Shown piece by piece: positions 25,365 to 34,738 of a stretch of 64,000 nt of DNA. The translations under genes and the position numbers were made by a program. Every line of letters starts with the position of its first letter. The stretch's first letter is position 1. The notes under the pieces are model-generated. The model did no database searches and had not been told where the DNA came from. It saw only the letters and a list, made by a program, of their open reading frames with translations. The DNA comes from Pleomorphomonas diazotrophica (lineage in GTDB: Bacteria > Pseudomonadota > Alphaproteobacteria > Rhizobiales > Pleomorphomonadaceae): contig NZ_PJNW01000009.1 in assembly GCF_002844595.1 (NCBI RefSeq), positions 186,001 through 250,000 on the forward strand, read 5' to 3'.

Positions 25365-25901
25365 TCAGTTGGCGAGGGCCGGGCGGCACTGAAGGCCCTC
25401 AAAGGCTTCCTCGGCAAGGCTGCGGTCGTCGAGGCCGCCGGCGAACAGGCGAACCAGAACGAAGCCGCTGTCGGCCGGCAGCGACATGACGTCGACCGAC
25501 GCGATGCCGGCCGACTGGCGGGCGGCGTCGAGCGTGGCGGTGCGGCCGACCAGCAGGTCGAGGTCGGTGCCGCGCAAGTCTTCCCGGGACAGGGTCGAGA
25601 GGATCCGCCCATCGTCCGACATCGCGGCGATCGACCAATAGGTGCCTGGCATGACGCCGGTCAGCCGAACCGGTCCTGTTTCGGCATCGAAGCGACATAC
25701 GGCATTGAGAAAAGCCGGGTCGAGGTCGGCGGACGTGTTGCTGCCGTCGACGCGTGCGAGCCCGCCTTCTCCCCCGCCAAAGGCGATGCCGGTAAACGCC
25801 AGGTCGCGGGAGTGGCTGGGCGCCAGGAGGACGGCGCTGATGTGGGTCAGTCCGGCGATGCACAGCGTCGCGGCGAACCAGCGAAGGCCCGTGTCGATCA
25901 T
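25365..25901 (-). CDS. DUF1254-like membrane protein
   Basis: This 178-residue product has a signal or anchor at residues about 7-28 and a domain similar to the DUF1254 family (TYWSIAAMSDDGRILSTLS and the later L..D..F.....R.F..G). It is transcribed third in the operon that begins with PBP1A, and its start overlaps the stop of the DUF1214-like gene by 4 bases, which implies translational coupling. DUF1254 and DUF1214 usually occur together, often as two domains of one protein; here they are two genes. Function unknown. Confidence 0.75.
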   Translation of the reverse strand: MIDTGLRWFAATLCIAGLTHISAVLLAPSHSRDLAFTGIAFGGGEGGLARVDGSNTSADLDPAFLNAVCRFDAETGPVRLTGVMPGTYWSIAAMSDDGRILSTLSREDLRGTDLDLLVGRTATLDAARQSAGIASVDVMSLPADSGFVLVRLFAGGLDDRSLAEEAFEGLQCRPALAN

Positions 25902-26482
25902 GACGGCTTCCCTTCGTCACAGCCGAGCAAGGTTACCGATGGCAGCTGGTCGCGGCCCGGCGCGCGCGTCGCCAGGGTTGGCGAATAGAGGCGCAGCGTG
26001 AGCCTGAGACTTGAAAGACCCGTCGTCGCCACGAAATCACCGGGCCGAACCTCGCGCCCGATCGATATGCGAACCTGACGCGACGGTCCGAATGTCATGG
26101 CGTCGAGCGAGGTGAAGCCGAAGCGGCGGGCCGGGTTGTCGGGCAGATGCCCGTCGCGGTCGGAGATCGTCAGCGTCCAGAGCACGCCCTGCGGCATCGG
26201 ACCCGCGATGAGATAGGCGCAGCTCGCCTCGAGCGGCTTGCCGTCGGCGTCGACCTCGGTGATCAGTTCCACGCCCTCGCTTGGTCCGAGACCGCCGCCG
26301 CCGCGACGGGCGACCCGCACCGCCTCATAGGGGTTGGCCTTGGCGCCATCGTCCAGAAGGGACCACTGGCCGATGGAACTGCCTTCGTCGAAACGGATGT
26401 TGCCGACGGCCCACCATGCCGAGGCAAGGCCGAGGAGAACACCGACGAGCGTGACCAGGATGAGGCGGATCGTAGCAAACAC
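25898..26482 (-). CDS. DUF1214-like membrane protein
   Basis: The 194-residue protein starts with a hydrophobic segment (residues about 5-27) and carries a DUF1214-type domain in its C-terminal half (GVLWTLTISDRDGHLPDNPARR and SLRLTLRLYSPTL). It starts 12 bases after the PBP1A stop and overlaps the next gene by 4 bases, so it belongs to the same operon. The domain is beta-rich and found next to DUF1254 in many proteobacteria. A cell-envelope role is suggested by its location only. Confidence 0.77.
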   Translation of the reverse strand: MFATIRLILVTLVGVLLGLASAWWAVGNIRFDEGSSIGQWSLLDDGAKANPYEAVRVARRGGGGLGPSEGVELITEVDADGKPLEASCAYLIAGPMPQGVLWTLTISDRDGHLPDNPARRFGFTSLDAMTFGPSRQVRISIGREVRPGDFVATTGLSSLRLTLRLYSPTLATRAPGRDQLPSVTLLGCDEGKPS

Positions 26483-26494
26483 GGGTGCGACCGG

Positions 26495-28735
26495 TCAGTG
26501 AGACTCTGCGGCGTCGGACGCACCGAGCAGCGAAAGGCCGTTGAGAAGGACGTTGGACCGTCCGGCAGCGGACGGCGTGACGAGGGTGAGAGGTTCGCTG
26601 CCGGCTGCTGGCAGAAGGGCGGCTTCCCTTGCCTTTGCCTGGGGAAGCCGCGCCCGCATGCTGGCACCGACATCGCGGATCACCGATACGGCAGCCGGCG
26701 TCAGCGATTGCGGCGACGGGATCGCCTCGGGCGTGGCTGCGGCCACCTCGGCAGGCTTTCCGGCCTCGGCCACCATGTCGGCCGAGACGGGAACACCCGG
26801 GATCGGCTTGAACCCAAGGCCGGCATGGACGGGCTGCATGATGGCGTGCCAGGTCATGGCCGGCAGGCTGCCGCCGGTCATGTTGGCCGTGGATGTGTAA
26901 TCGTCGTTGCCGAACCAGACCGAGGCCGCGTACCAGCCGGTGTAGCCGACGAACCAGGCATCGCGGTAGGCCTGCGTCGTGCCGGTCTTGCCCGCCTGCA
27001 TCTGGCCGGGAAACTTCGCCCGGCCGCCGGTGCCCGCGTTCACCACCGTCGACAGCACGCTGTTCATCTCGTAGGCGATCTCCTCGGGCAACACCTGCTC
27101 GGGAGGCGGTTCGTCGCGCGCCCGATCATAGGTGATGACGCCGGCGCGGGTCTTCGTCCATTCGACGGCGTAAGGCGTTGACTTGAGGCCACCGGTGGCA
27201 AAGCCGGAGTAGGCGCCCACCATGTCGAGGGCGGTGACCTCGGCGACGCCGAGCGGCAGGGCGCGGGTGATCTTGAGTTCGGTGCGAATGCCGAGCTTGT
27301 GCGCGGTATCGACGATCTTGCCGCGTCCAAGGCTCTCGGCAAGCCGAACCGGCACTGTGTTGATCGACTTGGCGATGGCAGTCCTGAGGGAAATCCGGCC
27401 GGCATAGGAGCGGCCGTAATTGCGCGGGCTCCAGTTGCCGATGGTGATCGGCGCGTCGGAGATCATGTCATCGGGGGCGTAGCCGTTCATGAAGGCGGTG
27501 GCGTAGACGAAGGGCTTGAACGACGAGCCGGGCTGGCGCAGCGCATAAACCGCGCGGTTGAACAGGCTCTCGCCATAGTCGCTGCCGCCGACCATGGCTC
27601 GCACCGCGCCGTCAAGGCTCTGCACGACGGTGGCGGCCTGCTTCACCTTATACTGCTGGCCGTACTGCCTGAGACTGTCGGCGATGGCCGCGTCGGCCGT
27701 CTTCTGGATCGCCGGATCGAGCGTCGTGCGGACGGTGATGGTACGATCGCCCGGCGGCGCAATGCGCTTCACTTCCTCGAAGGCCCAGTCAAGGAACCAG
27801 TCCGGCGCGTTGCCGTTGGCCGAGGGAACGGGCGTTGCCGGATTGCGGCGCGCGGAGGCGACCTGCGCCTCGGTCATGAAGCCGCCTTCGACGAGGTTGG
27901 ACAGTACTTGGTTGGCACGGGCGCGGCCCGCCGCGATGTTGTTGTTGGGCGAGTATTTGGTGGGGGCCTTGTAGAGGCCGGACAGCATGGCCGCCTCGGC
28001 CAGCGTCAGCGACTTGACCGATTTGCCGAAATAATACTCCGACGCCGCTGCGACGCCATGCGTGCCGCCGCCCATGTAGGCCCGGTCGAGATAGAGCTTC
28101 AGGATCTCGTCCTTGGACAGCTGCGCTTCGAGCCAGAGGGCGAGATAGGCTTCGTTGATCTTGCGCTGAATGGTGCGCTCGTTCGACAGGAACAGGTTCT
28201 TGGCGAGCTGCTGGGTGATGGTCGAGCCGCCCTGAACGACGCCGCCGGCCTTGGCATTCGACACGATGGCGCGGAAGGTACCGAGCGGGTCGATGCCGAA
28301 ATGGTCGTAGAAGCGCCGGTCCTCGGTGGCCAGCGTCGCTTCGATGAGATAGGGCGGCATGGCCGACAGCGGCACGCTGTCGTCGAGGAACATGCCGCGC
28401 CGGCCGATGATCGCGCCGGTCTTGTCCTCGAAGGTGACGGCATAGTCGCCACGGGCGCGCCAGTCGCCCTCCGTCGCCTTGAAGGCCGGAATGGCAAACA
28501 CCAGCAACACGATGGAGCCGGCAGCCCCCAGCGTCGTTCCCTCCGATGCCAGCTCGAAGAAGGCGCGCTTCCAGCCGCGCAGGCGGATCAGGCTGGAATA
28601 GTCGACAAGGCTGCCCCAGAACCGCGAGAAACCTTTCGTGGCGTTCCAGGCGGCCGAATCGACAAAGGCGTCGATTCGGAGAAGCCAGAGGCGCCAGCGC
28701 GGATTGCTCTTGAATTCCGGCACGGTAGAGCCCAA
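26495..28735 (-). CDS. Penicillin-binding protein 1A (bifunctional transglycosylase/transpeptidase)
   Basis: This 746-residue class A PBP polymerises and cross-links peptidoglycan. A transmembrane segment lies near residues 70-85. The GT51 domain (about 110-290) contains [12 protein letters not shown], the [15 protein letters not shown] motif and [13 protein letters not shown]. The transpeptidase domain (about 340-640) contains the SxxK serine (GSSFKPF), the S-x-N (SINTVP) and the KTG ([10 protein letters not shown]). The last 100 residues are Ala/Pro-rich. It heads an operon with two DUF1214/DUF1254-like genes. It is a second, shorter type of class A PBP typical of rhizobia rather than the main MrcA. 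Confidence 0.92.
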   Translation of the reverse strand: MGSTVPEFKSNPRWRLWLLRIDAFVDSAAWNATKGFSRFWGSLVDYSSLIRLRGWKRAFFELASEGTTLGAAGSIVLLVFAIPAFKATEGDWRARGDYAVTFEDKTGAIIGRRGMFLDDSVPLSAMPPYLIEATLATEDRRFYDHFGIDPLGTFRAIVSNAKAGGVVQGGSTITQQLAKNLFLSNERTIQRKINEAYLALWLEAQLSKDEILKLYLDRAYMGGGTHGVAAASEYYFGKSVKSLTLAEAAMLSGLYKAPTKYSPNNNIAAGRARANQVLSNLVEGGFMTEAQVASARRNPATPVPSANGNAPDWFLDWAFEEVKRIAPPGDRTITVRTTLDPAIQKTADAAIADSLRQYGQQYKVKQAATVVQSLDGAVRAMVGGSDYGESLFNRAVYALRQPGSSFKPFVYATAFMNGYAPDDMISDAPITIGNWSPRNYGRSYAGRISLRTAIAKSINTVPVRLAESLGRGKIVDTAHKLGIRTELKITRALPLGVAEVTALDMVGAYSGFATGGLKSTPYAVEWTKTRAGVITYDRARDEPPPEQVLPEEIAYEMNSVLSTVVNAGTGGRAKFPGQMQAGKTGTTQAYRDAWFVGYTGWYAASVWFGNDDYTSTANMTGGSLPAMTWHAIMQPVHAGLGFKPIPGVPVSADMVAEAGKPAEVAAATPEAIPSPQSLTPAAVSVIRDVGASMRARLPQAKAREAALLPAAGSEPLTLVTPSAAGRSNVLLNGLSLLGASDAAESH

Positions 28736-28804
28736 GCGTTAGGAATGTTCGGAAGCCGAAAACTAACCTTTTCCGGCCCCCGTTACCAGATCGCAGAGAA
28801 AAAG

Positions 28805-29311
28805 ATGGCGGACGACAGCGGCAAAGACCAAGACCTGCCCTTCTGGCGCACCAAAAGCCTCGAGGAAATGACCGATGCGGAGTGGGAAAGCCTGTGCGAC
28901 GGCTGTGCCCGCTGCTGCCTCAACAAGCTGGAGGACGAGGATACCGGCCGCGTCGTCTACACCGACGTCGGCTGTTCGCTGCTCGACGGCGAAAGCTGCC
29001 GCTGCCGCGATTACGCCCATCGATCGGAAAAGGTGCCGGAATGCGTCCGCCTGACGCCGCACGAGGTCCGCACGCTCACCTGGCTGCCGGCCACCTGCGC
29101 CTATCGCCTCGTTGCCGAAGGGCGCGATCTCTATGACTGGCACCCGCTGGTCTCCGGCGATCCGGACAGCGTGCACCGCGCCGGCGTGTCGGTACGCGGC
29201 AAGACCGTGCGCGAACAGGACTGGCCGGTGGAAGAGTGGCAGGATCGCATCGTCACCTGGCCGACGCGGTTGCCCGGGCTTCTGGGGCGCAAGAGGCGCC
29301 GGAAGGTCTAG
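28805..29311 (+). CDS. UPF0260 family protein (YcgN-like)
   Basis: This 168-residue protein belongs to the UPF0260/YcgN family, with several conserved cysteines suited to bind Zn or an Fe-S cluster: [27 protein letters not shown] and PECVRLT. No catalytic role has been assigned to the family. It starts 69 bases from the divergent PBP1A gene, preceded by a weak purine-rich site (CAGAGAAAAAG). It is probably cytoplasmic. Confidence 0.9.
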   Translation: MADDSGKDQDLPFWRTKSLEEMTDAEWESLCDGCARCCLNKLEDEDTGRVVYTDVGCSLLDGESCRCRDYAHRSEKVPECVRLTPHEVRTLTWLPATCAYRLVAEGRDLYDWHPLVSGDPDSVHRAGVSVRGKTVREQDWPVEEWQDRIVTWPTRLPGLLGRKRRRKV

Positions 29312-29495
29312 GTTACCCGGTCGGTCATGGAGAGTCATGACGATTCATATGGGGTCATGAAGGCGCGTGAGACGCCTTAAGCGTCGCCGAGATCGGCAGC
29401 GCGGACGGCGGTCGGGCGAGATCGGCCACCCACTGGCAAACATGCTGACAGTGTGACAGAGAGCGGGCGATCACTGATTGGGAAAGACCGTGGAC

Positions 29496-30113
29496 ATGAC
29501 GAGCATCGACAGGGACGACGACAGCAGGCATGGGGTCTGGGACGATGTGCAGGCCATCGCCATGGGAACCTTCTTCGCCGCCATCGGCATTGAGTTCTTC
29601 CGCGATGCCCATCTTGGCACCGGTGGCACGGCCGGCGTCGCCTTCCTCATTCATTATGTGACGGAGTTCGGCATCGGCCCGGTGATCTTCCTCCTGAACC
29701 TGCCGTTCTATGCCTTCGGCTGGGTCACGCTCGGCCGGGAGTTCACGCTGAAGACCTTCGCGGCGGTGGCGCTGCTCTCCGCCGAAAGCTATTTCATGCA
29801 CGATGCCTTCGCCATCGGCTACAGCGCGCCCTGGTTCTCGGCGATCACCGGCGGCGCGCTCACCGGCGTCGGCATGCTGATGCTGTTCCGCCACAAGTCG
29901 AGCCTCGGCGGCATCGGCATTCTCGCCGCCTTCGTCCAGGAGAAGCTGGGCTGGCGGGCCGGCAAGTTTCAGCTCGCCACCGACTTGGTCATTCTCGCGA
30001 CGTCCTTCCTGGTGCTCGACTGGAAAAACGTGGCGCTGTCGGTGCTGGGCGCCGTGGTGCTCAACCTCGTTCTGGCCGTCAATCACAAGCCGGGCCGCTA
30101 CAACGGCTATTGA
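29496..30113 (+). CDS. YitT family membrane protein
   Basis: The 205-residue product has five or six hydrophobic helices and matches the YitT/DUF161 family (GTFFAAIGIEFFR, LGTGGTAGVAFLIHY, LNLPFYAFGWVTLG, KSSLGGIGILAAF). Members are small inner-membrane proteins of unknown transport function. GTG 29490 and ATG 29496 are alternative starts; the ATG is favoured. The gap from the preceding YcgN gene is about 180 bases and holds only short repeats of GTCATG. Confidence 0.82.
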   Translation: MTSIDRDDDSRHGVWDDVQAIAMGTFFAAIGIEFFRDAHLGTGGTAGVAFLIHYVTEFGIGPVIFLLNLPFYAFGWVTLGREFTLKTFAAVALLSAESYFMHDAFAIGYSAPWFSAITGGALTGVGMLMLFRHKSSLGGIGILAAFVQEKLGWRAGKFQLATDLVILATSFLVLDWKNVALSVLGAVVLNLVLAVNHKPGRYNGY

Positions 30114-30224
30114 GGGGCGCAGAATACCACGTGCAAGCTCGATCAAGCGCCAGACGGAGGGAAGACTATAACGGGCCGGCCGCCTCGATGATCACCGGAT
30201 CATATGGAATGGAGGGACCCGCGG

Positions 30225-31259
30225 ATGAGCAAACCGGACGCATCAAGAACGACGGCCTTTTCGACGATCGAAGCCCGACTGGAACAAGCCATCGCATCGG
30301 GGCATATCGCCGGGCTGCATGGCATGGTGCTGACCAGGAATGGCCGGACCATCGCCGAGCGCTATTTCAGTGGTCGAGACTATACCTGGGGTGTCGACCT
30401 CGGCGTCGTCGATCACGGGCCGGACACGCTTCACGACCTGCGTTCCGTGACCAAGAGCATCGTCAGCCTTCTCTACGGCATCGCCCTCGAGCGGAAACAG
30501 GTACCGCCACCCGAAACGCCCCTCCTCGACGCCCTTCCACGCTATGTGGATCTCGCCGATGAAACGCGGCGGCGGATCACGATTGCCGACGCGCTGACGA
30601 TGAGCATGGGGACGCTCTGGGACGAGACCGTACCCTATACCAGCGACGCCAACAGTGAGATCGCCATGGAGCGATCACCCGATCGCCTGCGCTATGCGCT
30701 CGACCGGCCCATTGTCGAACCGCCGGGCCGGAACTGGATCTACAACGGCGGCGCCGCGGCGCTGATCGGGGCGATCGTTGCCGAAGGCGCCGGGCAGCCA
30801 ATCGAGGACTTTGCCAAAGACACCCTGTTCGAGCCGCTTGGCATCGACCGTTTCGAGTGGGTCCGCAGTTGGGACGGCGTGGCTGCGGCGGCATCCGGCT
30901 TGCGCCTCACGGCCCGCGACCTCGCCAAGATCGGCAACATGCTGCTGGCCGGCGGTCGCTGGAACGAACGCCCCATCGTTTCGGGTGAGTGGATCGAAAG
31001 GTCGACGAGGCCCCGCTTCTCGGCCACCCCGGACAATGGCTACGGCTATTTCTGGTGGACGGGGACGTCGACGCTGGCAACGGTCGGCAGCGCACTGCCG
31101 TGGTACGCCGGCTTCGGAAACGGCGGCCAGTGGCTGCTCGTCTTCCCTGCGGCCCGCGTCGTGCTGTCGCTCTTCTTCGGCAACTATGACCAGCCGGAGT
31201 TCTGGTTGCCGCCAACCCGTCTGTGGAACGACGTCATCCTGCCGGCGCTCTCGGACTGA
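30225..31259 (+). CDS. Serine hydrolase, beta-lactamase class C family
   Basis: This 344-residue cytoplasmic-looking hydrolase of the beta-lactamase/D-Ala-D-Ala carboxypeptidase fold has the SxxK nucleophile at Ser74-Lys77 (SVTK), the Tyr-x-Asn equivalent in IYNGGAAALIG, and a DNGYGYFWWTG stretch. It lacks a signal peptide, so it is unlikely to be a secreted beta-lactamase and is more likely an esterase or peptidase. The ATG at 30225 follows GGAGGGA at the right distance. It converges on the WYL regulator gene. Confidence 0.85.
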   Translation: MSKPDASRTTAFSTIEARLEQAIASGHIAGLHGMVLTRNGRTIAERYFSGRDYTWGVDLGVVDHGPDTLHDLRSVTKSIVSLLYGIALERKQVPPPETPLLDALPRYVDLADETRRRITIADALTMSMGTLWDETVPYTSDANSEIAMERSPDRLRYALDRPIVEPPGRNWIYNGGAAALIGAIVAEGAGQPIEDFAKDTLFEPLGIDRFEWVRSWDGVAAAASGLRLTARDLAKIGNMLLAGGRWNERPIVSGEWIERSTRPRFSATPDNGYGYFWWTGTSTLATVGSALPWYAGFGNGGQWLLVFPAARVVLSLFFGNYDQPEFWLPPTRLWNDVILPALSD

Positions 31260-31305
31260 GAACTACGCGCCTGATCGTAGCTTGAAGGCAGCGCCAGAAG
31301 CGGCC

Positions 31306-32052
31306 CTAGGCCGACTTCCGGCGCGGCACCGGCACGGTATCCGCCGCATCGGCCACCTCTCTCCAGGCCGGCGCGGCGCCTTCGAGTTCCCGCCATTCCT
31401 TGAGGAGCACGCGCCGGCGACGCGGATAGCGGACGCCGAGATCGACGGCATCCGACATGCGGTCGACGCGGAAGTGGCGATAGTCGGCCCTGAGCTCGCA
31501 CCACGCGGTGAGGACGCGCACCCGCTCGAAGAAGGCGACGGCGATGGGCCAGACGACGCGACGCGAAGCGAGGCCCTTCTCATTGACATAGGAGAACTCG
31601 AGCCGGGTCTCGTTGCGGATGGCGGCACGCACCAGGGACAGGTCGACGCCGTCGCGGTTGGCGTTCCAGGCCGGCGCAACGATCAGGCCGGTGGCGTCCA
31701 TCCGGTCGGCGAGGTCGGGCGGCAGCACCGCGGCGATCTTGGCGAGCGCATTCTCGGCCGACGAGGCGAGCCGTTCGTCGGCCCGAGTCGCCGCCAGACG
31801 GGCACCGAACACCAGCGCCTCGATCTCGTCCTCGGTGAACATCAGGGGCGGCAGCATGAAGCCCGGCCGCAGCACATAGCCGACGCCGGCTTCGCCGTCG
31901 ATCGGGGCGCCCTGGCCGATCAGCGCCTGAATGTCGCGGTAGAGGGTGCGCAGCGACACGCCGAGCTCGGCAGCCAGCTCCGCCCCGGCGACGGGACGGC
32001 GACGGCGGCGCAAGGCCTGGACCAGGGTAAGGAGGCGCTCGGCGCGGGACAT
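31306..32052 (-). CDS. WYL-domain transcriptional regulator (YafY-type)
   Basis: This 248-residue regulator has an N-terminal helix-turn-helix (residues about 1-60, SRAERLLTLVQALRRRRRPV and LAAELGVSLRTLYRDI), a WCX-type segment, and a WYL domain (about 130-210, with EFSYVNEKGLASRRVVWPIAV and FERVRVLTAWCELRADYRHFRVDR). Such proteins sense nucleotides or nucleic acids and often control DNA repair or defence genes. The ATG at 32052 is chosen by homology. It is adjacent to the 2-kb stretch with no genes and the GANTC cluster. Confidence 0.87.
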   Translation of the reverse strand: MSRAERLLTLVQALRRRRRPVAGAELAAELGVSLRTLYRDIQALIGQGAPIDGEAGVGYVLRPGFMLPPLMFTEDEIEALVFGARLAATRADERLASSAENALAKIAAVLPPDLADRMDATGLIVAPAWNANRDGVDLSLVRAAIRNETRLEFSYVNEKGLASRRVVWPIAVAFFERVRVLTAWCELRADYRHFRVDRMSDAVDLGVRYPRRRRVLLKEWRELEGAAPAWREVADAADTVPVPRRKSA

Positions 32053-32232
32053 GGGACGACCCAGGAGTTTGGCAATGGATTCGGACAACAAATTCCGGCC
32101 GATCATGCCAGCAGCCACGGCCGACGTCCATAATAGTGATCTTGTTTTGTTCTGAAAAGGCCAATCTCAGACTTTTCCGAGCCGGCTTCGAGTGACGTCG
32201 CTTGCCGGCTCGTTTGGGGGGCATACGCCGAA

Positions 32233-32259
32233 ACCGCCGCGAGCGAGGCGGTGGTTTTT
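32233..32259 (+). terminator. Possible rightward terminator
   Basis: ACCGCC (32233-32238) pairs with GGCGGT (32247-32252), followed by GGTTTTT. No rightward gene is upstream of it, so it may end an unknown transcript or be chance. Confidence 0.35.
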
Positions 32260-33029
32260 CCCGCGCCGCTTCGATGATTACGGGAGCAGGCCGTCTCGCC
32301 GATCGTTTGGAATATTGATCGGTATCTCTCGAGCTCGTCGCAGTGGCAGCGCTGGGGCGTACGCTTGTCGAGGGGACTGAGGAGCCTGCCGCCGGTATGT
32401 CGCGCGACGCGGACTCGGCCGCCAACGGGCCACCACGCTTGGGCGGTTGCGTCAACCTTCGGCGCCTGAAGCTTACTTCATGTCTCGCGGACCGGCATGG
32501 TTGCCGCACCCGCGATCGCCGGATGACGACATACCCGGACATCGCCGTGCTGGGCATGGTCGGCAATCTCCATGGCCCGACCGAAGGACTGCATGACGCA
32601 AGTGCCTGGGCGGCGACGTTCCCGTCTGACCATATTGTTCTCTGCGGTGCATACAACCTATACGGAGTCTTCGTGACACGCCGAGATGACTCTTTGCCAG
32701 TGCCTCGGGGACAAGCGGCCGGCGCTCGTCTCGCCAGCAGATATTCGGCCGTCGACCGCCCACGCGGCGTTTCGGAACAGACCACGTGCCGACATCCAGA
32801 CGCCGAGGATGCAGTTCCAAGTCACCGACAAACGGCGGATCCGTCGGCTCGGGGGAGGCCGCGCAGCATGGTCTGCTCTTGGCTTGTCGGGGAGCAAGCC
32901 TCGTGCGGACGGCTCTGGCGAGCATCCTGCGCCGGTGATTCCGTCGGCCGGAATCCTGACGTACCGGCCTGCCAACTGCTGCGGGCCTGCCTGCGGTTCC
33001 AGCAGCATTGCAGGCGAAGTCGGCCATTT

Positions 33030-33425
33030 GAATCACTGCGCGAACCATCATGTGAATCACTGCGTGAGTAGCCTGTGAATCACTACATGAACCATCGTGA
33101 CGAAGCTTCAGCACTGTCTTCCAACCGATTCATATGACTCGCACATTCGCCTCAGGTTGAATCACCTCCTGAGGTCTGCTTTCCGGCTGGAAGCCCCCGT
33201 TTTTGAATCAGAACGTCAGCTATCGGAATCGGCCTGCGAGCGTCCTGAATCACTTCGTTAAGTCGCCGATATCGGCTTGTTACGCCTGAACATCTCGGCT
33301 TGAGCAGGCTGCGATCAATCGGCCGCCGGTTTGGTCTCTCGTGAGAGGCTGACTCCGAGCTGACACGAAGATAAGCAAATGCCCGTATCGACTCCTGTTT
33401 CGGCAAGCTTGAATCACTGCTTGAA
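33030..33425. repeat. Dispersed direct repeats of GAATCACT, inside a GANTC site cluster
   Basis: Copies at 33030, 33054, 33077, 33159, 33247 and 33411 share the consensus GAATCACTnCnTGA (one has GAATCACC), all in one orientation; the first three are spaced 24 and 23 bp. Other GANTC sites without the full unit lie at 32937, 32951, 33127, 33136, 33205, 33226, 33351 and 33390, giving 14 GANTC sites in 479 bp. The flanks hold only 3 sites in 818 bp on the left and 3 in about 690 bp on the right. Too irregular for a CRISPR or tandem satellite. Confidence 0.85.
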
Positions 33426-34104
33426 CTACGGTCACCGTCGAATGCCTCGCGGACCGGCATGTTGCATCGATCCGGCAAGGCAAGGGAAGAGACCAGCGAT
33501 GCATGCCCGGCTCTCCGACGATGGATGCCGCCGCAGTACCTCGCTGCCGGGCCGATCGATCCGAGGGGGACGCCACGACGATCCGGCGGAGACCCAACAG
33601 TCAATCACTCTTGCTTGCAGGCTGAAGTTGTGTTTGGCGGTTGCGTCTGGTCTTCACGCTGCGCCGCGGTGATCGGTCGCGGTGCCGGCCAGTGCAGTCT
33701 CTCGCGGCCTCGGCGCACCGGTCAAGACGCCTCCACAGGGCAGGCTCTGTCCAGCATGCCATAGGATGGCATCGGCTTCTCCGCCCCATGCCGCGTGGCG
33801 TTGTCGTCCGGGCGGACACGGCATCAAGGCTGATCCGGCTTGACGAGTCTCTTCGTGGCATACCGGCTCTCTCGATATGCGGACTGGCGGTCGTGCGACG
33901 AGAACCGGTGGGGCGCCATCGATGTCGGTAGGTGCTACCAACGCCCAATGTTCAGAAAAATGAACGGTTCATATCCAGCGCAGGAGGGAAGGCACGAGCC
34001 TGCCTCCGGAGTCTCCGGCCTCTTTGCCCGAAACAAATCGCGCCTTGTAGATCAGGGACGGACTCTGAAAGCCGAGGTGCTGCGAGCTATCAAGATGACA
34101 AAGC

Positions 34105-34139
34105 TAGCCCGCGCCGTCGGACGGGGACGGCGCGGGCTA
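34105..34139 (-). terminator. Hairpin terminator after the 83-residue gene
   Basis: TAGCCCGCGCCGTC (34105-34118) and its exact complement GACGGCGCGGGCTA (34126-34139) form a 14-bp stem with a 7-base loop. Read leftward it is followed by GCTTTGTC. It lies 28 bases past the stop of the leftward gene. Confidence 0.7.
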
Positions 34140-34167
34140 TAGCGCTGGGGCCCAACGAGGAGGGGTG

Positions 34168-34419
34168 TCAAGCCACGGCGCATCTGGTCGCGGCAATGGC
34201 GGCCGCGATTTCATTCTTGAGCTGAGACCGATGGCGCTTGAGATCGGCGAGGACGTCCGGCTCGGCCGGTTCCTCCAGCGTCTCGATGCGGAAAATGCGC
34301 CGGTTGATCTCCTGGTAGGCAGTCGCGAGGTCGCAGAAGACCGCATCGAACAGCATGAGCTGTTCAATGGCGCCCCAACTCTCAGGGAATTCCAAGGAAA
34401 GCTCGTGCGGGATGCTCAT
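34168..34419 (-). CDS. Small helical protein of unknown function
   Basis: The 83-residue product is acidic and mostly helical, with heptad-like Leu/Ile spacing in its second half (EINRRIFRIETLEEPAEPD and LADLKRHRSQLKNEI). A strong ribosome site (GAGGGGGAG) lies 4 to 12 bases before the ATG, and a good hairpin terminator follows, which together support a real gene. I recognise no family. It stands alone between the gene-poor stretch and the FeuN-like gene. Confidence 0.7.
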   Translation of the reverse strand: MSIPHELSLEFPESWGAIEQLMLFDAVFCDLATAYQEINRRIFRIETLEEPAEPDVLADLKRHRSQLKNEIAAAIAATRCAVA

Positions 34420-34738
34420 GTCACTCCCCCTCTTTTCATCGTCCCGAGGCTAACCCCCTCGTCGCAACAAGGCCTTGAGGTGGATCAAAAGTCGTATTCG
34501 GGCCTTCCACCAACAGGGGTTTCCCTACGTCGGCGTGGCAGAACCTCGTTCCGCCGGCACGCCCGGCGCAGATGCCATTCCTCGTGGCAGGAGGGCGCTC
34601 CGCCGTGTGGTGGGGCTGGAGTAATCGGCCTTTGCCGCTTGCGGGGTTGTCGGCCTTTGCCGCTGGCGGGGCTGCATGAACGCCGGGCATTGCCGGTGTT
34701 CATGGACCGTTCAGTCTCACGTGGCTACTCTTCTGACC
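34420..34738. other. Intergenic region with a 25-bp tandem duplication
   Basis: This 319-base divergent spacer holds promoters for the leftward small gene and the rightward FeuN-like gene. At 34625-34674 a 25-base unit is tandemly duplicated with two mismatches (unit starting TCGGCCTTTGCCGC). No credible gene was seen. Confidence 0.55.

Larger units (their letters stand above)
32053..34104. other. Gene-poor stretch of about 2 kb with repeats
   Basis: No frame in either strand shows a ribosome site, a domain or a start-to-stop structure that I can support. Composition is near that of the neighbours but the core (32937-33415) is rich in GAATC and other GANTC sites, listed separately. A 16-bp direct repeat, CTCGCGGACCGGCATG, occurs at 32484-32499 and again at 33446-33461. 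A perfect 7-bp dyad ATGCCAT/ATGGCAT is at 33756-33772. Possible explanations are decayed genes, an untranslated RNA or a regulatory or replication element. Confidence 0.6.

Noticed and set aside
32343-33071. A 242-codon rightward frame in the gene-poor stretch
   Set aside because: It has no ribosome site or domain, runs into the GAATCACT repeats (repeated Glu-Ser-Leu-Arg-Glu), and competes with an equally long frame on the other strand.
33030-33425. A CRISPR array or satellite made of GAATCACT units
   Set aside because: Units are short, spaced irregularly (23 to over 100 bp) and only partly conserved, with no cas genes; not a CRISPR and not a true tandem repeat.
33152-33604. A leftward frame with AYLRVSS, like the start of a serine recombinase
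   Set aside because: Only seven residues resemble the family; the following sequence lacks the resolvase pattern, and no start or catalytic domain context exists.
33721-33760. A stretch with CTCCACAGGGCAG reminiscent of RNase P RNA
   Set aside because: The universal GAGGAAAGTCCG core and the rest of the conserved positions are missing.
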